Part shown: piece after piece, positions 9,368-17,104 of the stretch
Numbering within the stretch: position 1 is the first letter of the stretch
Layout of the letters: every line of letters starts with the position of its first letter
Source: UBA2883 sp964017965
GTDB lineage: Bacteria; Cyanobacteriota; Vampirovibrionia; Gastranaerophilales; Gastranaerophilaceae
Length of the DNA: 64,000 nucleotides
Reading direction: 5' to 3'
Assembly: GCA_964017965.1 (NCBI GenBank)
Contig: CAXHNV010000005.1
Coordinates: 1 to 64,000, forward strand
Program-made: the position numbers and the translations under genes
Notes under the pieces: model-generated
The model's input: the letters and a program-made list of their open reading frames with translations, nothing else
Databases searched by the model: none
Told to the model about the DNA's origin: nothing

Positions 9368-9643
9368 TTTTCTCTTAGCTATGTCAGAACCAGCGTGGCC
9401 TCTGTATAATCTTGTAGGTGCAAACTCACCTAATTTGTGACCAATCATTTGTTCAGTTACGTATACAGGAACGTGAGTTTTCCCGTTGTGAACAGCGATT
9501 GTGTGTCCTAACATATCCGGAATTATCATTGATGCCCTAGACCAAGTCTTTACAACTTTCTTTTCTGAATTTGCATTCATCTTGTCTATTTTCTTTTGTA
9601 GAGCTTCTTCTACATAAGGGCCCTTTTTTAATGAACGTGCCAT
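9365..9643 (-). CDS. rpsS: 30S ribosomal protein S19
   Basis: 92 aa. MARSLKKGPYVEEAL start, KTWSRASMIIPDMLGHTIAVHNGKTHVPVYV and the TRLYRGHAGSDIAKRK end are classic S19. S19 contacts S13 in the 30S head. Strong RBS AAAGGAG. Its stop TAG is the first three bases of repeat copy 2. Confidence 0.97.
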   Translation of the reverse strand: MARSLKKGPYVEEALQKKIDKMNANSEKKVVKTWSRASMIIPDMLGHTIAVHNGKTHVPVYVTEQMIGHKLGEFAPTRLYRGHAGSDIAKRK

Positions 9644-9673
9644 TATTTCTCCTTTATAAATTTTTATCTATTC

Positions 9674-10504
9674 TTATTTTTTCTTACGTGATCTAACAAT
9701 AAATTTATTAGATGCTTTGTTTTTCTTACGAGTTTTGTAACCAAGAGCCGGTTTACCCCAAGGAGTCTTAGGATGTCCACCAGGACCTGTTTTACCTTCA
9801 CCACCACCGTGTGGGTGATCGCAAGGGTTCATCGTTACACCACGTACTGTAGGTCTGATACCCATGTATCTTTTTCTACCGGCTTTACCAATCTTCAAGT
9901 TCTTGAATTCAGCATTACCTAATGTACCGATAGTTGCCATACATTCTTTTCTAACCATTCTCATTTCGCCTGAAGGCAATTTGATAGTTACGTAGTTTCC
10001 TTCTTTTGCCATAACTTGAGCTGCGTTACCTGCTGAACGTACCATTTTGCCGCCTCTGCCAGGTTCTAATTCAATGTTATGAACAATTGTACCTAAAGGT
10101 ATCAATTCAAGTGGCATTGCGTTACCTGTTTGTACAGGTGCTTCCGGACCACTTACTATTACATCACCAACATTCAATCCTTCTGGTGTTAAGATATATC
10201 TCTTTTCACCGTCTGCATAGAATACTAATGAAATTCTTACGTTTCTGTTTGGATCGTACTCAACAGATTTTACTGTTCCCGGTACGCCAAATTTTTCTCT
10301 TTTAAAATCAATTACACGGTATGCTCTTTTTACACCGCCACCTTTGTGACGACAAGTGATTCTACCTGTATTATTTCTACCTGCTGTTTTCTTTATAGGT
10401 TTTAGTAATGATTTTTCAGGAGTCATTGTAGTGATTTCTTGATAATCACTCTTTATCATGCCTCTTTGTCCCGGAGACGTCGGATTAATTTTACGAGTTG
10501 CCAT
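9674..10504 (-). CDS. rplB: 50S ribosomal protein L2
   Basis: 276 aa, normal length. It contains NNTGRITCRHKGGGVKRAYR, the ALGTIVHNIE-like region and the highly conserved MNPCDHPHGGGEGKTGPGG segment with the histidine near the peptidyl-transferase centre, ending in the basic RSRKKK tail. L2 is needed for subunit association and peptidyl transfer. Repeat copy 3 lies upstream of it. Confidence 0.98.
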   Translation of the reverse strand: MATRKINPTSPGQRGMIKSDYQEITTMTPEKSLLKPIKKTAGRNNTGRITCRHKGGGVKRAYRVIDFKREKFGVPGTVKSVEYDPNRNVRISLVFYADGEKRYILTPEGLNVGDVIVSGPEAPVQTGNAMPLELIPLGTIVHNIELEPGRGGKMVRSAGNAAQVMAKEGNYVTIKLPSGEMRMVRKECMATIGTLGNAEFKNLKIGKAGRKRYMGIRPTVRGVTMNPCDHPHGGGEGKTGPGGHPKTPWGKPALGYKTRKKNKASNKFIVRSRKKK

Positions 10505-10582
10505 TTTATTTTTCTCCTATAATTTTCATTTTGGCTTTTCTTACTTGTTATAAATCATGTGATTTATATAATTTGCTAGTCA

Positions 10583-10675
10583 TCTTGCTCGCTCGCGTTT
10601 AACGGGTCTGCGCTTTTTGCTATCGTGACTATGTCACTTTCGCAAAAGAGCTCCGCCCTCAGCTCGCTCGCGCTA
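10583..10675 (-). repeat. Structured intergenic repeat, copy 3 (between rplW and rplB)
   Basis: Minus strand: TAG (the rplW stop) then CGCGAGCGAGCTGAGGGCGG, hairpin GTGAC/GTCAC (10625-10637), then CGATAGCAAAAAGCGCAG and AACGCGAGCGAGCAAGA. An 11-bp direct repeat CGCGAGCGAGC stands at both ends of this copy. The hairpin bases differ from copy 1 in a paired way (T-A changed to C-G). It fills most of the 168-bp rplW-rplB gap. Confidence 0.85.
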
Positions 10676-10969
10676 AGCACCAACTAATTCTTCGATTGGA
10701 TCACCTTCGATAGTTACGATAGCTTTTCTGCTAGCGTCTGTTCTACCATATTTGTAACCCATTCTCTTTGAATGAGATGGCATATAAATTGTTCTTACTT
10801 TCTTAACCTTTCTTCCCGGAAAAGCTAGTTCTACTGCTTGTGCAATTTCTACTTTTGTTGCATCTTCTTTTACTTCAAAAGTATATTGACCTAATGTAGT
10901 AGCTATCATAGATTTTTCAGTGATGATAGGTCTTTTGATAATATCGTATAATCTTTCTTTATTACTCAT
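10673..10969 (-). CDS. rplW: 50S ribosomal protein L23
   Basis: 98 aa. LYDIIKRPIITEKSM start, the TFEVKEDATKVEIAQAVE block and GRKVKKVRTIYMP, all typical of L23 at the exit tunnel. The ATG shares one base with the rplD stop (TAATG), so the two are translationally coupled. The TAG stop opens repeat copy 3. Confidence 0.97.
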   Translation of the reverse strand: MSNKERLYDIIKRPIITEKSMIATTLGQYTFEVKEDATKVEIAQAVELAFPGRKVKKVRTIYMPSHSKRMGYKYGRTDASRKAIVTIEGDPIEELVGA

Positions 10970-11595
10970 TATTGCAACCTTTCTGTAATATCATTTATTG
11001 CTGCTTCTGTAATGATTACATAATCAGCTTCCAATAAATCTTTTACGTTTAAGTTAGTAGGTAAAATCATTTTCAATGTAGGGATGTTTCTACCTGCTAA
11101 GTTGATGTATTTGTTTTCAGGAGCGTTTGTATCAGCAATCAATAAAACCTTACCTGAAACTTCTAATGATTTTAAAGCAGATACAACCAATTTTGTTTTT
11201 GGTTCTGTAATCGCAGAAAAATCTTTAACTACTACTAATTGAGCTTCTCTAGCTGAAAGAGCTGATCTCAAAGCTAATTTTCTAGCTTTTTGAGGCATAG
11301 CTAATTCATAGCTTCTAGGTTTTGGTCCAAAGATTACACCACCACCAGCGAACAATGGAGATCTTGTTGAACCTGCTCTTGCTCTACCGGTACCTTTTTG
11401 TTTCCATGGTTTTCTTCCACCACCAGAAACTTCTGCTCTTGTTTTACAACAAGCATTGCCTTGACGTGCATTGTTTAATTGTCTTCTTAATGCTTGGTGC
11501 ATTACGTGAATATTAGGTTCGATACCAAAAACTTCTTTGCTTAAGTTAATTTCACCTAACTTTTCACCATTTGTGCTTAATATTTGTTTTGACAT
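10969..11595 (-). CDS. rplD: 50S ribosomal protein L4
   Basis: 208 aa. The RPWKQKGTGRARAGSTRSPLF-type loop (residues about 62-85) that reaches the exit tunnel is present, followed by the alpha/beta domain ending AAINDITERLQ. In E. coli L4 also represses its own operon through the S10 leader; whether this happens here is unknown. It is separated from rplC by a GC-rich gap of about 210 bp. Confidence 0.96.
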   Translation of the reverse strand: MSKQILSTNGEKLGEINLSKEVFGIEPNIHVMHQALRRQLNNARQGNACCKTRAEVSGGGRKPWKQKGTGRARAGSTRSPLFAGGGVIFGPKPRSYELAMPQKARKLALRSALSAREAQLVVVKDFSAITEPKTKLVVSALKSLEVSGKVLLIADTNAPENKYINLAGRNIPTLKMILPTNLNVKDLLEADYVIITEAAINDITERLQ

Positions 11596-11649
11596 TTTTC
11601 TATTTCCTTTTGCTTACCGTCTACCCCTTTCTCTTAAAGAGTTTTATAT

Positions 11650-11806
11650 GGCAGAAGCGGGTTAATTATTACTTTTCCGCCTGTGCAATCGAAGATTGCT
11701 TCGTTCACTGCACTATCGTTCCGTTCACAACGGCGGCATCGTTATGTTGCCCTGCTTGTCTTGCCCTCCGGCAAGCCAACACCGGCAACACCGGCTTCGC
11801 ATACTA
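11650..11806 (-). repeat. GC-rich hairpin-rich interval after rplC, starting at its TAG stop
   Basis: The gap between rplC and rplD is unusually long for this operon and GC-rich. On the minus strand it begins with the rplC stop TAG, then TATGCGAAGCC, two copies of GCCGGTGTT in tandem, a TTGCCGGAGGGCAA hairpin and a GCAATCTTCGATTGC hairpin near 11684-11705. It is not the same sequence as the four-copy repeat, but has the same placement and base composition, so it may be a second intergenic repeat family. No second copy is visible in this window. Confidence 0.5.
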
Positions 11807-12439
11807 GTTCCATTTAGTTCTGCTTGGAGTGATTGTTACCAATCTGCCTTCACAACCAGGAACTGAACCCTTGATTAATACTAAACTGTTTTCAGCATCA
11901 ACCTTAACTAATTTCAATTTAGTGATAGTAACTCTTTCGTTACCCATGTTACCAGCCATTCTTTTACCTTTGATAACACGGCTAGGAGTTGTACCTGCAC
12001 CGATTGAACCAGGTTCTCTGTGGTTCTTAGAACCGTGACCCATAGGTCCTCTTCCAAAGTTCCATCTTTTTACTGTACCTTGGAATCCTTTACCAATTGA
12101 GTGTCCAACTACATCAACTTTTTGAACGCCATCTAATACTGACAACTCAACTTGTTGACCTACTGTATATTCAGCAGGGTTTTCTACTCTGAACTCTTGC
12201 AAATGTCTGTAATTTTCAAGATTGTTTTTCTTGAAGTGACCAATTTGTGCCTTTGTCAAGTGTTTTTCTTTTGCAGAAACTGTACCAACCTGAATAGCGT
12301 TGTAACCATCTGTTTCTACAGTCTTAACTTGAGTAACTACAATCGGATCAACCTTAATTACTGTAACCGGAACTGCCAAACCTTGTTCATCAAAGATTTG
12401 AGTCATTCCTAATTTCTTTCCTATTACACCTAGTGTCAT
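11804..12439 (-). CDS. rplC: 50S ribosomal protein L3
   Basis: 211 aa from ATG 12439 (MTLGVIGKKLGMTQIFDE), with AAAGG upstream; an in-frame ATG 17 codons earlier is not supported by the family. It has the KRWNFGRGPMGHGSKNHREPGSIG loop near the peptidyl-transferase centre. Second gene of the operon after a 198-bp gap from rpsJ. The TAG stop begins a GC-rich hairpin interval. Confidence 0.96.
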   Translation of the reverse strand: MTLGVIGKKLGMTQIFDEQGLAVPVTVIKVDPIVVTQVKTVETDGYNAIQVGTVSAKEKHLTKAQIGHFKKNNLENYRHLQEFRVENPAEYTVGQQVELSVLDGVQKVDVVGHSIGKGFQGTVKRWNFGRGPMGHGSKNHREPGSIGAGTTPSRVIKGKRMAGNMGNERVTITKLKLVKVDAENSLVLIKGSVPGCEGRLVTITPSRTKWN

Positions 12440-12637
12440 TTTCTTACCTTTCCGACATGCAACGTCAACCGGCAATATGCCAACTTTCATCTGTCATGTC
12501 TACTTCTTGCGAGCGCTACCAATACCTTTAGGGATTTTAACCCTCCGTCCTACTTAGACGTCGTAGTTCACATTATCTGCATAATGCTATAAAGTTTTCA
12601 AAAAACTGAGTTTAATGTTCGGCTATCAAAATTAAAA

Positions 12638-12958
12638 TTATAATTTAACTTCAATATCTACACCAGCAGGTAAATCTAATCTGCTTAGTTCTTCAGTAGT
12701 TTGTTGTGTAGGTTCATATATGTCGATGATTCTCTTGTGAGTTCTTAATTCAAAGTGCTCACGAGATTTTTTATCAACGTGTGGTGAACGTAATACACAA
12801 TAAATACGTCTTTTTGTAGGTAAAGGAATTGGTCCGGCTACTTTTGCGTCTGTTCTTTTTGCAGTTTCAACAATTTTTTCAGCAGATAAATCTACTAATC
12901 TGTTTTCATATGCTTTTAAACAAACTCTGATTCTTTGTCTTTTTGCTGTTTGTGCCAT
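12638..12958 (-). CDS. rpsJ: 30S ribosomal protein S10
   Basis: 106 aa. RQRIRVCLKAYENRLVD, GPIPLPTKRRIYCVLRSPHVDKKSREHFELRTHKR and the DLPAGVDIEVKL end identify S10. It is a 30S head protein and, as NusE, a partner of NusB on boxA. It is the first gene of the operon. AAAGGAA precedes the ATG. In many Cyanobacteria rpsJ follows tufA, whereas here it heads the S10 operon. Confidence 0.97.
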   Translation of the reverse strand: MAQTAKRQRIRVCLKAYENRLVDLSAEKIVETAKRTDAKVAGPIPLPTKRRIYCVLRSPHVDKKSREHFELRTHKRIIDIYEPTQQTTEELSRLDLPAGVDIEVKL

Positions 12959-12987
12959 TTTTTATTCCTTTTTACTGTTTTTACTTC

Positions 12988-13005
12988 CGACAGGCTATCC
13001 TGTCG
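12988..13005 (-). promoter_or_regulatory. Hairpin in the rpsJ leader
   Basis: CGACAGG and CCTGTCG form a 7-bp perfect stem with a 4-nt loop, about 30 nt upstream of the rpsJ start and downstream of the predicted transcription start near 13050. It has no T run, so it is not a terminator. A ribosomal-protein leader control role is possible but unproven. Confidence 0.4.
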
Positions 13006-13056
13006 ACCATAGCCAACCTGCTATTTATATAAATTTCGGCAAACTATAGCATTGTA

Positions 13057-13085
13057 ATAGTAAAATAAACATATTTTATAGTCAA
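13057..13085 (-). promoter_or_regulatory. Promoter of the S10 ribosomal operon
   Basis: On the minus strand TTGACT (13085-13080), a 17-bp spacer and TACTAT (13062-13057) make a good sigma-70-type promoter with a start near 13050 and a leader of about 92 nt to rpsJ. It is back to back with the promoter of the gene at 13191. Confidence 0.6.
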
Positions 13086-13130
13086 CAACCAGATTATAAA
13101 AAACTTTTTAAACGTAATATTTCTTAATAG

Positions 13131-13159
13131 TTCACAAATCACTAAATTTGTTATACAAT
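13131..13159 (+). promoter_or_regulatory. Promoter of the 13191-18938 operon
   Basis: TTCACA (13131-13136), 17 bp, TACAAT (13154-13159), with a start near 13166 and an AAGGAG ribosome binding site before ATG 13191. Confidence 0.5.
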
Positions 13160-13190
13160 TAAGTACATAAAAAAGAGCGAAGGAGCTTTT

Positions 13191-13460
13191 ATGTCAAAAG
13201 AAGATAAAGTTGTTAGTTTAGGCAAAAAACGTTCTGAACACGAAAACAACAACGAAGAAACTACTCAGAGTGAAGAACTTGTATATTGCAGTTTCTGCGG
13301 GCGTCCTAATAATCAGGTCGTAAAAATGGTTAAAGGTCCGGGTGTTAATATTTGTTCTGAATGCACCATGATTGCAGTACAATATTTAATCCTTAACGAC
13401 CAGATGCCATCTGCTGAAGCACAAGCTATTCTTGACGCATTCTGGGGTAAATGTAAATAA
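13191..13460 (+). CDS. Stand-alone ClpX-type zinc-binding domain protein
   Basis: 89 aa. A charged N-terminus is followed by the C4 zinc finger YCSFCGRPNNQVVKMVKGPG then ICSEC, matching the ClpX N-terminal zinc-binding domain, which dimerises and recognises substrates and adaptors. No AAA+ module follows: the protein stops about 30 residues after the finger. It could act as an adaptor or competitor for ClpX or form a zinc-finger dimer on its own. Excellent RBS (AAGGAG). First gene of a seven-gene operon that also has an orphan Clp-N protein at 15761. Confidence 0.8.
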   Translation: MSKEDKVVSLGKKRSEHENNNEETTQSEELVYCSFCGRPNNQVVKMVKGPGVNICSECTMIAVQYLILNDQMPSAEAQAILDAFWGKCK

Positions 13461-13487
13461 CAGATATAATATTAACAAAGGAAGATT

Positions 13488-15083
13488 ATGAATAAAATTC
13501 AGATTAGAGCTGAGATATTAACACTGATTACGAAATTGCAAACAACTACATCTGTTTCAGATGATATGTTTAAACTTTTAGATGAAGAACCTGATAAACA
13601 AGCAATTATGGACGTGCTCCTAAAAGAGCTCTCAAGAGCTAAAGAACAAAAAGCATTTGTAATTTGCTACATACTTACAAGACTATTCGAAAAAGATTTC
13701 TTAGTAGATAACCTAAGAGAGTTTATAAGAGACCGCAAAATCAGCGATTATGCAAAAATGATTGCATTCAATATCTTAAAAGATTTAGGCAGCGAAATTC
13801 AATATGATGAAGTGAGCGGTTATTTCACTGAATTCGACCAAATCGTCGAAGAAGAAACCAAAGAAATGCTCAATTCTGCACTTATGAATCCGGAAGCTCA
13901 AATCGATTTCATAGACTTCTTATCTGCTCTAAATCCTGACGATCAACTAATGTTAGTAAGAGCGCTTAACGACGATTATACCCAAGACGCTCTGGCTAAT
14001 ATCCTAATCCCTGTATTCTTATACAACCCGAAAACAGATTTAGCGAAAGAAGTTATCAAACTCTTAGGAGAATCTCGCTCAGAGTTAGCGTTCCACGCTC
14101 TTGAAGAAGCAAAAGAATTTGTCGGTGAAGACATCGTTCCGCTTTTAAACAAAAGTATATCAACACTTAAACTATCAGGCATTCGTGTAGATAATGCCGA
14201 AGAGTTCTACAAAAGCGTATTAACAGCGTCAAAACCATATAAATCGTTCATCAGCTATCCTGACGGACACGGTAATCAGGCTGTCGTATTCACAAGAAAA
14301 AGACCTGATTCAACAATTCAGTTTATGGCTCTTGTAATCAACGACCAGTACGGTATTCTTGACTGCTTCGGATTCCACGAAATTACAGAAAACGATTTAA
14401 GCAAAATCTTGCAAAAATTCTATGGGGCAAACGGCGGGCTTGAAGTTGAACACGAAATTGTCAAATATTTGATAGACCGTTCTGAAAAGCTTGCACGATA
14501 CAACAAGGATGAACTTCCTTATGAATACGTTTGTTGGAAGAATATTATGTTGGATATTGTTCCTAAAAAACCGGAATGTAAGCTTGAAGCAAAAGAATTG
14601 AGTTCTCAGGAAATTGATGAATTATGCCTTAATGATATCGTACAAACTTGGTTCTATGATGAAATCACATCAGAACCGTTCTTTGAAATAATCAGCGATT
14701 TGAATAACCTATACAAAGACGATAAGTATGATACTGATTTAGACAAATTCATCGCTGATAACTATAATAAAATCTATACTCCGGAAGAGATAGAAAACTG
14801 GAAAAATAGGTTTTATCTTTGTGCATATCTTAAACAATCAGAAAACGAAACTGATTTAGCACAAAAATTCTACTCATTGAAAGATAATTACTCATTCTTA
14901 ACCAACATCTTAAGAAAGAGCATTTATGAATATTATATCAACAAACGCTGGCAGCTTAAGAATGCGGGTAACACAACCAATATTTTCAAAAAGAATGAAA
15001 CACCGAGTTCAGAACTTGAACATTTACAGCTTGATATGATTATTTCAACAATCGAAAACAAATGGGTATCGCAAGATGCATAA
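13488..15083 (+). CDS. Unknown 531-aa all-helical protein, HEAT-like N-terminal half
   Basis: No named family recognised. Residues about 20-230 look like consecutive helical pairs (for example QKAFVICYILTRLF, DYAKMIAFNILKDL, ELAFHALEEAKEF), suggesting an ARM/HEAT-like solenoid. A middle segment (about 240-300, with YPDGHGNQAVVFTRKRPDS and QFMALVINDQYGILDC) looks alpha/beta. The rest is helical and acidic. It is soluble, without signal peptide. It overlaps the next gene (RuvX) by 8 bp, so production is coupled. A scaffold role is inferred only from the repeat-like architecture. Confidence 0.7.
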   Translation: MNKIQIRAEILTLITKLQTTTSVSDDMFKLLDEEPDKQAIMDVLLKELSRAKEQKAFVICYILTRLFEKDFLVDNLREFIRDRKISDYAKMIAFNILKDLGSEIQYDEVSGYFTEFDQIVEEETKEMLNSALMNPEAQIDFIDFLSALNPDDQLMLVRALNDDYTQDALANILIPVFLYNPKTDLAKEVIKLLGESRSELAFHALEEAKEFVGEDIVPLLNKSISTLKLSGIRVDNAEEFYKSVLTASKPYKSFISYPDGHGNQAVVFTRKRPDSTIQFMALVINDQYGILDCFGFHEITENDLSKILQKFYGANGGLEVEHEIVKYLIDRSEKLARYNKDELPYEYVCWKNIMLDIVPKKPECKLEAKELSSQEIDELCLNDIVQTWFYDEITSEPFFEIISDLNNLYKDDKYDTDLDKFIADNYNKIYTPEEIENWKNRFYLCAYLKQSENETDLAQKFYSLKDNYSFLTNILRKSIYEYYINKRWQLKNAGNTTNIFKKNETPSSELEHLQLDMIISTIENKWVSQDA

Positions 15084-15477
15084 GATAATGTGTCTTGATG
15101 TTGGAACAAAACGTATTGGAGTAGCTCTAAGCGACTATTTACACGTGATAGCAAACGGTGAATGCTGTATTAATAGAACTCCTGAAAAACAGGCTGTAGA
15201 ACAAATCAAAACTCTTGCAAAACAAAATAACGTCGAAACCATTGTAATAGGCGTCCCTATAAACATGGACGGTACACATGGGTTTCAAGCTGAAGATTGT
15301 AAAAGTTTTGCTGGTAATTTTTCTGAATTTGATATAAAATTTGAAGACGAACGTTTGACATCCGATTTGGCAGAAGAAAACCTTCGGGAAAAAAAGGTAG
15401 ACTTTAGAAAGAACAAAGGCTTAGTCGATATTGAAAGCGCTCGAATAATCTTAGAACAATATATGAATAAATTATAG
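15076..15477 (+). CDS. ruvX: RuvX/YqgF family RNase H-fold nuclease
   Basis: 133 aa, typical length. The first motif LDVGTKRIGVALSD has the catalytic Asp, FEDERLTSDLAE carries the Glu of the ExRLTS motif, and VDIESARIILEQYM holds the C-terminal Asp. The family was proposed as a Holliday-junction resolvase and shown in E. coli to act in 16S rRNA 5' end processing. It is followed by a YrzB-like gene, the same neighbour as in Firmicutes. The start overlaps the preceding gene; an internal Met four codons later is also possible. Confidence 0.9.
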   Translation: MHKIMCLDVGTKRIGVALSDYLHVIANGECCINRTPEKQAVEQIKTLAKQNNVETIVIGVPINMDGTHGFQAEDCKSFAGNFSEFDIKFEDERLTSDLAEENLREKKVDFRKNKGLVDIESARIILEQYMNKL

Positions 15478-15490
15478 AAAGTGAGAAAAA

Positions 15491-15760
15491 ATGGCAGACA
15501 TCGAAGAAAAGGATAATCTTGTTGAAACAGTTGATGAAGACGGTAACGTAATCAATTTCAGATTATTCGACATTATAGAATTTGAAAACAGAGAATATGC
15601 TCTTTTACTTCCTGCAGAAGCAGAAGGTGAAGATGATGACGAAATAGTTATCATGAGATTAGTAAAAGAAGACGAAGAATACTCATTTGAGACAATCGAT
15701 GATGATGAAGAATTCGACAAAGTTTCAGCATATTTAGAAGAATTAGGAGAGGAAGAATAA
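15491..15760 (+). CDS. DUF1292/YrzB-like acidic protein
   Basis: 89 aa, strongly acidic. The pattern VDEDGNVINFRLFDIIEFENREYALLLP then DDEIVIMRLVKEDEEYSFETIDDDEEFDKVSAYLEEL is that of DUF1292 (UPF0473), small proteins encoded next to yqgF in Firmicutes. Function unknown; conserved linkage with RuvX suggests a shared process. GTGAG precedes the ATG. Confidence 0.85.
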   Translation: MADIEEKDNLVETVDEDGNVINFRLFDIIEFENREYALLLPAEAEGEDDDEIVIMRLVKEDEEYSFETIDDDEEFDKVSAYLEELGEEE

Positions 15761-17104
15761 TTGTTTGAACGCTTTACGGAACTAGCTATAAACACTGTTT
15801 ATGAGGCACAGGATTGTGCTATACAATCCGGTTGTTCAGAGGTTTATATTGAGCATTTGCTTGTGGCAATTGTTAAAAATGCTAAAGGTATTTCACTAAG
15901 AATGTTTAGAAACTCTGATATAACAGCAGAAAAGATTCAGGAAGATATCAAAGCATATACTTCTCCTACCTCTAAAAACTATGTTGTAGTGACATTCAAC
16001 AAAGGATTCAAGGAACTATTAAAACATTCTCTTGACCTTGCTACAAAAAGCGGGAATTCAAACATATTATTTGAACACCTTTTCTTATCATTGCTCGCAG
16101 AAAAGAGCGGACATATACAAGAAATTCTTGAAAAGTATGACTTCAATATTCTGCAGGCAAAAGATATCTTGAACAAACTGGTTCAAAAGAAGATTAAAAA
16201 ACTGACTCACCCTGAGGAAGTTGATTCAAGTGAAGTCAGAAAGATTGATGAAATCTATAAAAACTTTGAAAAATCACCTATTTTTGAAAAAGCTATCTCA
16301 AAATTATCAGCTTCTGAGTATGAGATTTTGGGAACAGAGCAGATAGTATCATCAATCCTTGAAAACTCTGACTCAAACCTTGCTCAGACGCTTGCAAAGT
16401 TTGGGATAACACATCAAAGTTTTGAAGAAAAGCTTGCAAATCTCAATTCAAGAGACGCTGAGTATTCCGGCAGAAAAATTGTCTTTACACCAAACGCTTT
16501 CTGGGTAATGAATAATGCCTTACAGGTAGCTAAAGAACTCGGTTCTTCTACTGTTTTACCTGAACATATTATTTTAGGGATTTTGAACTCTAAAAAAGGT
16601 ATTGCACACGAAATCTTTAAAGAAAGCGACGTAGACTTTGAAGAGTTAACGGAACAGATTATCAAACCAATCGAAAAACAAATGCCTGAAACGCTTGTAA
16701 TTCTAAAACTTGCAAAAGAAGAAGCAAGAAGAATCGGCAGAAATGTTGTCGGAACTGAAATGTTCTTGTTAGGTATACTTGCAGAAGGTTCTGCTGTGGG
16801 AGCTAAGGTCTTAAATAACCTTGAAATATCTCTAAGAGATGCAAGAAAAATTGTTGAACAACAGCTCGGGTTTGGAAACGAATATTTTGATAACGAGATT
16901 GTATTCACACAAAGAGCAAAGAACGTACTTGAAAAAGCCTGGAAGCTTGCTCAAGAAGCCAAACGAGAACGTATCAATTCAGAAGATTTGTTACTTGCAA
17001 TAACTACCGAACAAAACTCATTAGCGATGAAGGTTTTGGAACAGCTCGGAGTTGATGCGGTAGAGATTAAATATGGTATTTTAAAAGAGATAGAAAAATC
17101 TTGA
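15761..17104 (+). CDS. Orphan multi-Clp-N domain protein without ATPase module
   Basis: 447 aa, TTG start directly after the preceding stop. Residues 1-150 match the ClpC/ClpA N-terminal double repeat (FTELAINTVYEAQDCAIQSG, EVYIEHLLVAIVK). Related repeats recur near 165-235, 240-300 (FTPNAFWVMNNALQVAKELG then LPEHIILGIL), 310-370 (VGTEMFLLGILAEG) and 380-445 (FTQRAKNVLEKAWKLAQEA then NSEDLLLAI). No Walker A or B is present, so it cannot be an unfoldase. Clp N domains bind adaptors such as ClpS or McsB and phosphoarginine-marked substrates. An adaptor or decoy for ClpC, like plant ClpT, is a reasonable inference. Confidence 0.82.
   Translation: MFERFTELAINTVYEAQDCAIQSGCSEVYIEHLLVAIVKNAKGISLRMFRNSDITAEKIQEDIKAYTSPTSKNYVVVTFNKGFKELLKHSLDLATKSGNSNILFEHLFLSLLAEKSGHIQEILEKYDFNILQAKDILNKLVQKKIKKLTHPEEVDSSEVRKIDEIYKNFEKSPIFEKAISKLSASEYEILGTEQIVSSILENSDSNLAQTLAKFGITHQSFEEKLANLNSRDAEYSGRKIVFTPNAFWVMNNALQVAKELGSSTVLPEHIILGILNSKKGIAHEIFKESDVDFEELTEQIIKPIEKQMPETLVILKLAKEEARRIGRNVVGTEMFLLGILAEGSAVGAKVLNNLEISLRDARKIVEQQLGFGNEYFDNEIVFTQRAKNVLEKAWKLAQEAKRERINSEDLLLAITTEQNSLAMKVLEQLGVDAVEIKYGILKEIEKS

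Noticed and set aside
12440..12637. rpsJ-rplC gap as a fifth copy of the structured repeat
   Set aside because: It has only a short GCGCTCGCAAGA likeness and lacks the conserved ends, hairpin and TAG placement.
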